9,389 bases of DNA from Betaproteobacteria bacterium (GTDB lineage: Bacteria; Pseudomonadota; Gammaproteobacteria; Burkholderiales; SG8-41). Within the stretch, counting starts at the first letter, position 1, and each line of letters begins with the position of its first letter. The stretch spans positions 1-9,389 of the forward strand of contig JAKFUJ010000150.1 of NCBI GenBank assembly GCA_021732805.1, in the 5' to 3' direction. The notes beneath the pieces are model-generated. The model saw only the letters and a list, made by a program, of their open reading frames with translations, was not told the origin of the DNA and ran no database searches. The position numbers and the translations under genes are program-made. Below, piece by piece: positions 1 through 8,991 of the stretch.

Positions 1-304
1 ACACCAGAGTCAGCGGCGCTTTGGTCAATTGCGGCAAGGCCTGCTGCAGGGCATGACCCGTGCCCAGTTGCGGCGATTGCAGTGCATACACCAGATCATC
101 ACCAGCAAGAGCCGCCCTGACACGGTCGCCCCCATACCCGTGAACGATGCAGATCTGCTGCGCAGAGATCGACCGTGCCGCCGCTATGACGTGGGCAATC
201 AGCGGTTTGCCGGCGAGCGGATGCAATACCTTGGGCAGATCGGAATTCATGCGTTTACCCTGACCTGCAGCCAGGATCACGACTTGAGCGATGGGGGAAG
301 GCAT
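1..304 (-). CDS. glmU: GlmU, bifunctional UDP-N-acetylglucosamine pyrophosphorylase / glucosamine-1-phosphate acetyltransferase (5' part only)
   Basis: Only the first 101 codons are in the window; the gene runs off the low-coordinate edge. GlmU makes UDP-GlcNAc for peptidoglycan and lipopolysaccharide in the cytoplasm. The visible part is the start of the N-terminal uridylyltransferase (Rossmann) domain. Residues 9-19 read VILAAGQGKRM, the nucleotide-binding loop (E. coli has GKGTRM), followed by SDLPKVLHPLAGKP at 21-34 with the conserved Lys25. QLGTGHA at 79-85 is the uracil-contacting motif. The ATG at 304 is chosen because it puts the loop at the usual distance from the N-terminus and the frame hits a stop 24 bases upstream. 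No clear Shine-Dalgarno precedes it. It follows glpD by 21 bases, so it is probably translated from the same transcript or from a promoter inside glpD. The acetyltransferase half cannot be seen. Confidence 0.95.
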   Translation of the reverse strand, partial: MPSPIAQVVILAAGQGKRMNSDLPKVLHPLAGKPLIAHVIAAARSISAQQICIVHGYGGDRVRAALAGDDLVYALQSPQLGTGHALQQALPQLTKAPLTLV

Positions 305-325
305 CCGAAAATTATCGCATAAACA

Positions 326-1828
326 TCAACTTGCACGCTGCTCTACATAGGCAGTCACGGCCCGTTGTTGCGCCGGCGTCAGATGCAGGCCGTGTTTGGT
401 TCGCCGCCACAGCACATCATCACCCGACATCGCCCATTCCTGATCGATGAACCAGTCAACTTCCCGCTGATACAGACCGGCGCCGAAATCGACACCCAGC
501 CCCGTCAATCCCGCGGCATTACCCAGCAGTACACCCACATTGGTCCCGTGGCGATGCGCAAGTCCAACCCGCACAGCCTGTGGCAGCCATGGGTATTCGC
601 GCACCATTCGTTGCTGCAGTCCGGCCAATCCGCCCGCACCGAGATCGCCACCCTCCAGCACTGCATTTTGCGTCCACTGCGCACCCATCTGCGGAAACCC
701 GGGTCGCAGTTTGTCGACTGCCTGCTCAGCCAATGCGCGATAGGTGGTGATCTTGCCGCCAAAAACCGAGAGCAGTGGGGGACCGCCGGCCGAATCAGCA
801 AGGCGCAGTGCGTAATCCCGCGTCACCTGCGACGGATTGTTGCTGCCGTCGTCAAACAGCGGGCGGATGCCGGCGTAACGGTGCACCACATCCTCAACCG
901 TCACCTCACGCTGAAAATAACGATTCACGGCCCGGCACAGATAACGCAGCTCTTCGCCAGTTGCAGCGCAGTTCTCAGGCTCGCCGTGCAATTCAACATC
1001 CGTGGTGCCGACCAGTGTGTAGCCTTCCTGGTACGGATAGGCAAAAATGACCCGGCGATCATCATTCTGCAGGATGAATGCATGTTCACCCTCGTACAAT
1101 CGCGGCAGAATGATGTGGCTGCCCTGCACCAGCCGCAGCCCGAACGGCACTTCGAGTTTCGCGATGTCGGTCAGGAATTTTTTCGCCCAGGGACCGGCGG
1201 CATTGATGACACAACGCGCGCGGATTTCCCCGGTTACCCCTTGCGCGGACTGCAATGTCGCACACCATTGTCCACTGTCAGGGCGCAGTGCGATGCATGC
1301 CGTGCGCGGGCGAATCTGCACGCCACGCGCTTGTGCGCTGCGGGCCACCGCAATCACCAGTCGCGCATCATCGACCCAGCAATCCGAATAGATGAAGCCT
1401 TTGCGCAATGCCGGTTGCAAGCCGTTGTTGTACGGTGGTCGCGACAGGTCGATGCCGGCGGAGCCGGGCAGCGTATCCCGTCGCGCCAGCAGGTCATACA
1501 ACCACAAGCCGGCGCGGATCATCCACGCCGGCCGCAATTGCGGCACATGCGGCATCACGAAACGCATCGCGCGCACGAGATGGGGCGCCGTGTTCAGCAG
1601 CACTTCGCGTTCGCGCAGCGCTTCGGCGACCAGGCGGAATTCGTATTGTTCAAGGTAACGCAGCCCGCCATGGATCAGTTTGCTGCTGGCAGAACTGGTG
1701 GCGCCGCCAAGATCATTTTTTTCAACCAGCAGCACCGACAGACCGCGCCCGGCGGCATCCAGCGCAATGCCGGCGCCATTGATGCCGCCGCCGACCACCA
1801 GCACATCGACGGAATCACGGTTGGTCAT
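326..1828 (-). CDS. glpD: GlpD, aerobic glycerol-3-phosphate dehydrogenase (FAD, quinone-linked)
   Basis: Membrane-associated flavoenzyme that oxidises sn-glycerol-3-phosphate to dihydroxyacetone phosphate and passes electrons to ubiquinone. From the ATG at 1828 it is 500 aa, matching the roughly 500 aa of E. coli GlpD. Residues 13-20 (GGGINGAG) are the FAD dinucleotide-binding glycine motif. SSASSKLIHGGLRYLE at 45-60 is the family signature. LRPAWMIRAGLWLYD (98-112), YSDCWVDDARL, YAGIRPLFDD and SVFGGKITTYR further on are typical GlpD blocks. The C-terminal domain ends with LWRRTKHGLHL. A TTG in frame at 1840 would add four residues but lies in the terminator U-tract. The ATG gives an N-terminus like E. 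coli GlpD, so I prefer it. No Shine-Dalgarno is visible, and the atp terminator ends 13 bases upstream. No glpR, glpF or glpK is in view. Its place between atpC and glmU is unusual. Confidence 0.96.
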   Translation of the reverse strand: MTNRDSVDVLVVGGGINGAGIALDAAGRGLSVLLVEKNDLGGATSSASSKLIHGGLRYLEQYEFRLVAEALREREVLLNTAPHLVRAMRFVMPHVPQLRPAWMIRAGLWLYDLLARRDTLPGSAGIDLSRPPYNNGLQPALRKGFIYSDCWVDDARLVIAVARSAQARGVQIRPRTACIALRPDSGQWCATLQSAQGVTGEIRARCVINAAGPWAKKFLTDIAKLEVPFGLRLVQGSHIILPRLYEGEHAFILQNDDRRVIFAYPYQEGYTLVGTTDVELHGEPENCAATGEELRYLCRAVNRYFQREVTVEDVVHRYAGIRPLFDDGSNNPSQVTRDYALRLADSAGGPPLLSVFGGKITTYRALAEQAVDKLRPGFPQMGAQWTQNAVLEGGDLGAGGLAGLQQRMVREYPWLPQAVRVGLAHRHGTNVGVLLGNAAGLTGLGVDFGAGLYQREVDWFIDQEWAMSGDDVLWRRTKHGLHLTPAQQRAVTAYVEQRAS

Positions 1829-1832
1829 GGCT

Positions 1833-1864
1833 GAAAACAAAAAGGGCGGCTAGCAGCCGCCCTT
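1833..1864 (-). terminator. Intrinsic terminator after atpC
   Basis: On the minus strand a perfect 10-bp stem (AAGGGCGGCT and its complement, arms 1855-1864 and 1842-1851) closes a 3-base loop. It is followed by a T-rich tract, TTTTTGTTTT, that overlaps the base of the stem. It lies 23 bases past the atpC stop, which is right for ending the atp transcript. On the plus strand the stem would be followed by GTCGCC, not a T-tract, so it works in one direction only. Its far end is only a few bases from the glpD ATG. Confidence 0.9.
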
Positions 1865-1887
1865 GTCGCCGGAAATACCGTTGCGCA

Positions 1888-2319
1888 TCAGCGTTTGCCG
1901 CGCAACTTGCGTATCGCCGCCAGTTGCGCCGCCAGCATCGCCAGTTCGGCCTCGACGGTCGCCACTTCCTGTTTGTCCTGTGCGTTCTTGCGCGCCTCTT
2001 CAGCCTGTTTCAGCGCTTCCATGGCCTTGGTTTCATCCAGATCGGCGCTGCGAATGGCGGTATCGGCGAGCACCGTCACCACCCTGGGCTGTACTTCAAG
2101 CACGCCACCGGCGACAAAAATCGATTCTTCGGCACCACCACCCACCGGCTTGATGCGCACTTCACCGGGTTTGATGCGGGTGATCAGCGGCGTGTGCCGC
2201 GGATAAATGCCGAGTTCGCCGGCTTCGCCGGGCAGCACGACAAACTCCGCCTCACCGGAATAGATCTGCTGTTCCGCGCTGACGACATCGACGTGCAAAG
2301 TGTGAACGGCTTCGGCCAT
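1888..2319 (-). CDS. atpC: ATP synthase F1 subunit epsilon
   Basis: 143 aa (E. coli 139). Epsilon is part of the central rotor stalk, joins gamma to the c-ring, and can inhibit ATP hydrolysis through its C-terminal helices. Residues 1 to about 88 form the N-terminal beta-sandwich, with the conserved GELGIYPRHTPLIT at 34-47 and VAGGVLEV at 69-76. Residues from about 93 on are the alanine- and charge-rich helical hairpin (ETKAMEALKQAEEARKNA and onward), ending in the basic tail RKLRGKR. The ATG at 2319 has a good Shine-Dalgarno, AAGGAA at 2328-2333. It is the last gene of the atp unit and is followed by the terminator. The full-length C-terminal domain means the usual epsilon autoinhibition is at least possible; that is inferred from the family. 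Confidence 0.97.
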   Translation of the reverse strand: MAEAVHTLHVDVVSAEQQIYSGEAEFVVLPGEAGELGIYPRHTPLITRIKPGEVRIKPVGGGAEESIFVAGGVLEVQPRVVTVLADTAIRSADLDETKAMEALKQAEEARKNAQDKQEVATVEAELAMLAAQLAAIRKLRGKR

Positions 2320-2378
2320 TGTTATGTTTCCTTACCCCGTATCTCTTACCCGTTATTCTCGCTCAAATTTCTTGCCCG

Positions 2379-3779
<1,401 letters not shown>

Positions 3780-3785
3780 AATTAA

Positions 3786-3790
3786 TTCCT
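3786..3790 (-). promoter_or_regulatory. Shine-Dalgarno of atpD
   Basis: AGGAA on the minus strand, seven bases before the atpD ATG, within an A/T-rich leader. It lies 22 bases past the end of the inverted repeat, so a folded hairpin would leave the site exposed. Confidence 0.75.
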
Positions 3791-3812
3791 AGTCAAAACC
3801 AAAAATTCTTTT

Positions 3813-3890
3813 GCCACAGAGCACACAGAGAACACCGGGAAAACCCTCGCGTCGTCTGTCTTTCTCTGTGTTCTCTGTGTGCTCTGTGGC
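3813..3890. repeat. Perfect 23-bp inverted repeat between atpG and atpD (CACAGAG-type palindromic element)
   Basis: Arms 3813-3835 and 3868-3890 are exact reverse complements over 23 bases and enclose a 32-base spacer. The left arm begins GCCACAGAGCACACAGAG, so each arm is itself made of near-repeated CACAGAG units. The spacer holds a small GGG-AAAA-CCC hairpin (3837-3846) and a pyrimidine-rich stretch. In the operon transcript it would form a long stem-loop between the atpG stop, 10 bases away, and the atpD Shine-Dalgarno. No T-tract directly follows on the minus strand (AAAAGAATTTTT comes first), so it is not a standard terminator. Its composition and symmetry suggest a dispersed repeat of the REP/MITE kind. 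I recall similar CACAGAG-rich intergenic repeats in other bacterial genomes but cannot verify that here. Confidence 0.9.
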
Positions 3891-3900
3891 TGAATGGCCT

Positions 3901-4764
3901 TTAAACAGCTGCAGCACCGGCAACGATCTCCGACAGCTCCTTGGTAATCGAAGCCTGCCGCGTTTTGTTGTAAATCAGCGTCAATTCGTCGATCACTTTG
4001 CCGGCGTTGTCCGAAGCGGCCTTCATCGCCACCATGCGCGCCGACTGTTCGGACGCCATGTTCTCGGCGACACCCTGGTAGATCAACGCTTCAACGTAAC
4101 GGGTCAATACCTGGTCGAGGACAATCTTCGCGTCCGGTTCATAGATGTAATCCCAGGAACCTTCCGGCGTGCCCAGCGCTTCACCCGACAACGGCAGCAG
4201 TTGTTCAATCACTGCCTCCTGCTTCATGGTGTTGACGAAGCCGGTATAAATAATCATCAGCCGGTCGAAGCGGTCCTGCATATAACCATCGAGCATGATC
4301 TTCACCGCACCGATCAGCTTTTCCATTTGCGGCTTGTCACCCAGTCCCGTGACTTGCGCAGACACCGTGGCACCGAGACGCTGCATGAAGCCCAGCCCCT
4401 TGTTGCCGAACGCGCAGACTTCCACTGCTTCACCCTGCGCTTCCCATTCCTTGATTTTATTCAGTGCCAGGCGCAGCGCATTGGTGTTGAGGCCGCCGCA
4501 CAAGCCTTTGTCGGTGGTGACCACAATCAAACCGATGCGTTTGACGGAATCGCGCTCAACCAGAAACGGATGACGGTACTCGGGATTGGCCTGGCTGATG
4601 TGCGCGGCAACATTGCGGATTTTTTCGCCGTACGGCCGCGACATGCGCATGCGTTCCTGCGCCTTGCGCATTTTCGAGGCCGCGACCATTTCCATCGCCT
4701 TGGTGATCTTGCGCGTGTTTTGCACGCTCTTGATCTTGGTGCGGATTTCCTTCGAGCCGGGCAT
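3901..4764 (-). CDS. atpG: ATP synthase F1 subunit gamma
   Basis: 287 aa, the usual bacterial length. A single copy forms the rotating central shaft, inserted in the alpha3beta3 ring and resting on the c-ring. The N-terminal helix carries the family block KEIRTKIKSVQNTRKITKAM (5-24) and VAASKMRKAQ (27-36). The central Rossmann-like part has TTDKGLCGGLN at 83-93. The C-terminal helix has MVAMKAASDNAGKVIDELTL and NKTRQASITKELSEI just before the stop. The ATG at 4764 matches the family N-terminus. The 48 bases up to the atpA stop are very A/T-rich, and no Shine-Dalgarno is visible before the ATG (TTACTTATAAA). Translation may therefore rely on coupling or on ribosomal protein S1 binding; that is inference. 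Confidence 0.98.
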   Translation of the reverse strand: MPGSKEIRTKIKSVQNTRKITKAMEMVAASKMRKAQERMRMSRPYGEKIRNVAAHISQANPEYRHPFLVERDSVKRIGLIVVTTDKGLCGGLNTNALRLALNKIKEWEAQGEAVEVCAFGNKGLGFMQRLGATVSAQVTGLGDKPQMEKLIGAVKIMLDGYMQDRFDRLMIIYTGFVNTMKQEAVIEQLLPLSGEALGTPEGSWDYIYEPDAKIVLDQVLTRYVEALIYQGVAENMASEQSARMVAMKAASDNAGKVIDELTLIYNKTRQASITKELSEIVAGAAAV

Positions 4765-4812
4765 TTTATAAGTAATTGATTTTAAACGATTATTTTATGG
4801 GTTACGGTGCGC

Positions 4813-6354
<1,542 letters not shown>

Positions 6355-6360
6355 GTGTTA

Positions 6361-6365
6361 CTCCT
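6361..6365 (-). promoter_or_regulatory. Shine-Dalgarno of atpA, overlapping the atpH stop codon
   Basis: AGGAG on the minus strand, six bases before the atpA ATG. The atpH stop TAG (6364-6366) shares its last two bases with the site, so ribosomes ending atpH sit on the atpA initiation region. This arrangement favours coupled translation. Confidence 0.8.
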
Positions 6366-6900
6366 AGTGGGTTAGCGCGGTGGCCATGGCATCCAGCCTG
6401 CCGCGCACCGTGGTATCGATGACTTTGTCGCCGACGACGATTTTTACGCCGCCGATCAATTGCGGATCAATTTCGACCCTGGCCGTGATCTTGCGTTTGA
6501 ATTTCATTTCCAGCGCAGCCACCAGTGATTTCACCTGCTCATCGCTGATCGGCAGCGCCGAAATCACCTGCGCTTCGAGCGTGCCTTCATGCTCGCGTTT
6601 CAGGCTTTCGTAGACGCCGCGGATATGCGGCGTCAGTTCCAGCCGGCCGTTCTGCACCAGCACCTGGATGAAGTTGCGCGCCGGGCCTTCAATTTTGTCG
6701 CCGATCACGCCCAGCACCAGACCTTCGAGCTGCTGCGGGCTGACGTTCGGATCGCTGATGACCGCCTGCACACGGACGTCACCAACCACTGCGTCGAGAT
6801 TGGCCAGCATGTCCGACCACTGCGCCAGCGCGTTTTTTTCGCGGGCGAGCTTGTACACCGCTTCAGCGTAAGGTCGGGCGATGGTTACCGGTTCGGCCAT
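6364..6900 (-). CDS. atpH: ATP synthase F1 subunit delta
   Basis: 178 aa (E. coli 177). One copy sits on top of F1 and ties the alpha N-termini to the b-dimer of the peripheral stalk. Residues 8-16 (ARPYAEAVY) are the standard opening of the N-terminal helical bundle. The C-terminal signature runs from 145 to 170: DPQLIGGVKIVVGDKVID followed by TTVRGRLD. The ATG at 6900 lies 19 bases past the atpF stop, and I see no convincing Shine-Dalgarno before it (GATTGATTACAAGCC). The start is chosen from the family N-terminus. Delta is poorly conserved in general, so identification rests on the terminal signature and on its place between b and alpha. Confidence 0.97.
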   Translation of the reverse strand: MAEPVTIARPYAEAVYKLAREKNALAQWSDMLANLDAVVGDVRVQAVISDPNVSPQQLEGLVLGVIGDKIEGPARNFIQVLVQNGRLELTPHIRGVYESLKREHEGTLEAQVISALPISDEQVKSLVAALEMKFKRKITARVEIDPQLIGGVKIVVGDKVIDTTVRGRLDAMATALTH

Positions 6901-6919
6901 GGCTTGTAATCAATCCGTC

Positions 6920-7390
6920 TCACAGTTGACGCTGCATGGCAGCGAGCATCTCGGCGTGAACCTTGGCATCGACTTCGCGCTTCAGAATCTGTTCCGCTCC
7001 GGCCACCGCCAGCGTGGCCACCTGGGTGCGCAGCATTTCCTTGGCGCGTGACACTTCCTGGTCGATTTCCGCCTTGGCCCCGGCAACCAGCCGTTCGCCT
7101 TCGACCTTGGCTGTGGTTTTTGCCTCCTCGATCATCTGGCTGGCGCGTTTTTCCGCCTGCGCGACGATTTCATTGGCGCGACCGCGCGCCTGCGCGATGG
7201 CGGTATCGGCATCCTTGGCCGCACGCTCCAGCGACTGCTTGCCTTCCTCGGCTGCAGCGAGCCCGTCTGCGATCTGTTTCTGCCGCGATTCAAGGGCCTT
7301 GATCAGATGCGGCCATATCAGCGTTTTGCAGAACCAGATGAAGACGAAGAACGTGACTGCCTGCGCAATCATCGTGACGTTCAGGTTCAT
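6920..7390 (-). CDS. atpF: ATP synthase Fo subunit b (peripheral stalk)
   Basis: 156 aa, the same length as E. coli AtpF. Two copies form the stator stalk that holds F1 against rotation. One N-terminal membrane helix spans about residues 6-26 (MIAQAVTFFVFIWFCKTLIW). It is followed by a long, highly charged, alanine-rich helix (LESRQKQIADGLAAAEEGK and onward) typical of the right-handed b-dimer. The C-terminal part (AGAEQILKREVDAKVH) binds delta. The ATG at 7390 has GGGGA at 7396-7400. There is only one b gene here and no b' partner, so the stalk is probably a homodimer. Confidence 0.98.
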   Translation of the reverse strand: MNLNVTMIAQAVTFFVFIWFCKTLIWPHLIKALESRQKQIADGLAAAEEGKQSLERAAKDADTAIAQARGRANEIVAQAEKRASQMIEEAKTTAKVEGERLVAGAKAEIDQEVSRAKEMLRTQVATLAVAGAEQILKREVDAKVHAEMLAAMQRQL

Positions 7391-7424
7391 GACTTTCCCC
7401 TACGGACAGCGGTTCGTAACAACC

Positions 7425-7697
7425 TTAATTGAGGCTCGCGAGCAGGGGATTGCCGGTGGCGAACCACAGGGCGAGGCCGACGCCGATAATGAACGAGGCG
7501 TCAATCAGGCCGAGCAGCAGGAACACTTTGGCCTGTAGCTGCGGCATCAGTTCCGGCTGGCGCGCAGCACCCTCGAGGAAGCGGCTGCACATGATGCCCA
7601 CACCGATACACGCGCCGGCGGCGCCCAGGCCGATCATCAGACCGATACCGATGCCGGTATACGCCTGGATCATCGCAACAAGTTGCATCTTGTCCAT
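7425..7697 (-). CDS. atpE: ATP synthase Fo subunit c (proteolipid, rotor ring)
   Basis: 90 aa, a little longer than E. coli (79) because of both ends. It forms the c-ring in the inner membrane that turns as ions cross. Two membrane hairpin helices are seen: about 12-36, glycine-rich (GIGIGLMIGLGAAGACIGVG), and about 56-80. The polar loop is ARQPEL at 45-50. The ion-carrying carboxylate is Asp66 in LLGLIDASF. TM1 lacks the Gln that binds sodium, and Glu-Ser/Thr is absent in TM2, so proton coupling is expected. Cys30 and Cys37 lie in TM1; Cys37 replaces the more usual Gly. The first ATG (7697) is preferred over the one at codon 4 because AAGGAG is six bases before it. Confidence 0.98.
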   Translation of the reverse strand: MDKMQLVAMIQAYTGIGIGLMIGLGAAGACIGVGIMCSRFLEGAARQPELMPQLQAKVFLLLGLIDASFIIGVGLALWFATGNPLLASLN

Positions 7698-7703
7698 CTG
7701 CTT

Positions 7704-7709
7704 CTCCTT
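7704..7709 (-). promoter_or_regulatory. Strong Shine-Dalgarno and T-rich leader of atpE
   Basis: AAGGAG, six bases before the ATG at 7697, decides the start against the ATG three codons on. Just upstream (7711-7738) the leader is T/A-rich on the coding strand (TTTTAAATTGTTTTTATTGAG). It recalls the A/U-rich translational enhancer known before E. coli atpE, which helps make about ten c copies per enzyme. The similarity is in position and composition only. Confidence 0.75.
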
Positions 7710-7739
7710 TGCAAGAAACTCAATAAAAACAATTTAAAA

Positions 7740-8546
7740 TCAATGACTCTCGTGTGCCATCGCCATGTAAACGGCGGTGAGCATCATGAAAATATAGGCC
7801 TGCAGCACCACGATCAGGATGTGGAAAATCGCCCAGCCCAGCGCCAGCACACCACCGAAGACTGAACCGACCAGCCCGGTCGCCGCCCACATCCACAACA
7901 GCAGGAAAATGATTTCACCGGCATAGATGTTGCCGTAAAGCCGCAGCGAGTGCGACAGCGGCTTCGATATGTATTCGACGAGGTTGAACAGGAAATTGAA
8001 AATCCACAGCAGGGGATTACCGCCGAAGGGCGTACAGAACAATTCGTGCGTCCAGCCGACTATGCCCTTGACCTTGACGTTGTAGAACAGCATCAGCAGC
8101 CACACCGACAGCGCCAGCGCGAAGGTGGTGTTGATGTCGGAGGTCGGCACCGGTTTCCATTCAGGCTGCTGCAGCACATTGCTGGTGAATCCCGCCGCGA
8201 GGTCGACCGGGATGAAATCCATGGCGTTCATCAGCAGCACCCAGACAAACACCGTCAGTGCCAGCGGCCCGACGAAGGCACGGTTGCCGTGGAATATGCC
8301 TTTGACCTGATCGTCGACGAATTCAATCAGCATCTCGACGAAAGCCTGGCGTTTGTTGGGCACGCCGGCGGTGGCGCCGCGTACCACCCACCACAGCAAG
8401 CCGAAGCCGATGACACCCAGCACCACGGCGGTCAGGAAAGTATCAAGATGCAGGGTCCAGAACGCACCGTCACCCAGCGAAACCGTACGGTTGGTCAGAT
8501 GATGGCCGATATAACTGGTCGGCGTCAGTTCCTGTCCTGCGGCCAT
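7740..8546 (-). CDS. atpB: ATP synthase Fo subunit a (proton channel)
   Basis: 268 aa from the ATG at 8546 (E. coli 271). The stator channel subunit provides the proton half-channels beside the c-ring. The essential arginine is Arg202 in HSLRLYGNIYAGE, equivalent to E. coli Arg210, with Glu211 following. The last helix reads FHILIVVLQAYIFMMLTAVY (241-260) and holds His242 and Gln249, matching the E. coli proton-path residues. Membrane segments lie at about 36-56, 92-112, 141-158, 180-197, 203-233 and 236-264. An in-frame TTG at 8600 would overlap the atpI end and add 18 residues absent from the family. The ATG, 19 bases past the atpI stop with AGGGA about nine bases before it, is better. It ends 42 bases before atpE. 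Confidence 0.97.
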   Translation of the reverse strand: MAAGQELTPTSYIGHHLTNRTVSLGDGAFWTLHLDTFLTAVVLGVIGFGLLWWVVRGATAGVPNKRQAFVEMLIEFVDDQVKGIFHGNRAFVGPLALTVFVWVLLMNAMDFIPVDLAAGFTSNVLQQPEWKPVPTSDINTTFALALSVWLLMLFYNVKVKGIVGWTHELFCTPFGGNPLLWIFNFLFNLVEYISKPLSHSLRLYGNIYAGEIIFLLLWMWAATGLVGSVFGGVLALGWAIFHILIVVLQAYIFMMLTAVYMAMAHESH

Positions 8547-8565
8547 CTCTGCTTGTCCCTGAAAC

Positions 8566-8946
8566 TTATTCTTTAACCAAAATCGCCATTCGGAACACAA
8601 TGACCGAAACAGCGAACGATATGAACAGCACCGGATGCACGACCGCTTTATAGGTCGTCAGCACCCACCCCATCTGCAACACGATCAAAACAATACGGGC
8701 GGCTTCGGCCCGGAACAGCGCGCGCAAGGTATTGCCCGCTGTTCTGACCCTGCTGCCGGATACCAGCATCGCGTAAGCCAGATCAGCGACCTGGTTGATG
8801 ACGCCTCCCAGCACCGCGGATGCCGCGCCATGCACACCGATGAATATCCACGCCAGCAACCCCAATACCGCTGTGGCAACGATCTGCCAGCGCATTACGG
8901 TGCGCATGGGTCTGCTGTCGATATGCGCAAACACTCTGAGCGCCAC
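8566..8946 (-). CDS. atpI: AtpI (UncI), ATP synthase assembly-associated membrane protein
   Basis: 126 aa, within the usual size for AtpI. It has four predicted membrane segments (about 20-38, 42-62, 84-99, 102-122), which is the expected layout. AtpI is not part of the final enzyme; in other bacteria it has been linked to c-ring assembly and ion supply, and it is often dispensable. Sequence is poorly conserved in this family. The call rests on position just before atpB, size, topology and the internal block GGVINQVADLAYAM. The start is GTG at 8946, chosen because a GGAGG lies eight bases before it. It is the first gene of the atp run and follows parB by 64 bases. Confidence 0.9.
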   Translation of the reverse strand: MALRVFAHIDSRPMRTVMRWQIVATAVLGLLAWIFIGVHGAASAVLGGVINQVADLAYAMLVSGSRVRTAGNTLRALFRAEAARIVLIVLQMGWVLTTYKAVVHPVLFISFAVSVIVFRMAILVKE

Positions 8947-8954
8947 TGAGCAAA

Positions 8955-8959
8955 CCTCC
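8955..8959 (-). promoter_or_regulatory. Shine-Dalgarno fixing the GTG start of atpI
   Basis: GGAGG on the minus strand, eight bases before GTG (8944-8946). No ATG lies in frame near it; the next Met codon is at residue 14, so this site decides the start. Confidence 0.8.
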
Positions 8960-8961
8960 GA

Positions 8962-8991
8962 ATTTTAAAGGTTAGCCTGCTATGGCGTCAA
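8962..8991 (-). promoter_or_regulatory. Candidate sigma-70 promoter for the atp operon
   Basis: On the minus strand TTGACG (8986-8991, five of six to the -35 consensus) is followed after 18 bases by TAAAAT (8962-8967, five of six to the -10). It is the only promoter-like pair I see in the parB-atpI gap. Initiation 6-8 bases on would fall at the GGAGG of atpI, giving a very short leader and perhaps cutting into the site. It may therefore serve mainly atpB onward, or not be real. Confidence 0.4.

Noticed and set aside
29..322. A 97-codon open frame on the plus strand at the window edge
   Set aside because: The minus strand here encodes the conserved GlmU N-terminus, so the plus-strand frame is a shadow.
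365..1834. A 489-codon open frame on the plus strand opposite glpD
   Set aside because: It is the mirror of a codon-biased GC-rich gene. The product is rich in Arg, His, Gln and Ala with no recognisable domain, while the minus strand encodes a full GlpD.
1829..1840. A longer glpD starting at TTG 1840
   Set aside because: The TTG is part of the terminator T-tract and has no ribosome binding site; the ATG at 1828 matches GlpD N-termini.
3813..3890. The inverted repeat as an intrinsic terminator or a CRISPR unit
   Set aside because: No T-run directly follows the stem on the minus strand, and there is no repeat-spacer series, only one pair of inverted arms.
3811..4779. A 322-codon open frame on the plus strand covering the inverted repeat and opposite atpG
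   Set aside because: The product has no recognisable domain, starts inside the repeat, and lies opposite a clearly real AtpG.
7425..7697. A sodium-coupled c-ring
   Set aside because: The carboxylate is Asp66 with Ala next to it, and the Gln and Glu-Ser/Thr pattern of known sodium-binding c subunits is missing.
8547..8600. A longer atpB starting at TTG 8600
   Set aside because: It would add 18 residues not found in the family and overlap atpI; the ATG at 8546 gives the normal N-terminus and length.
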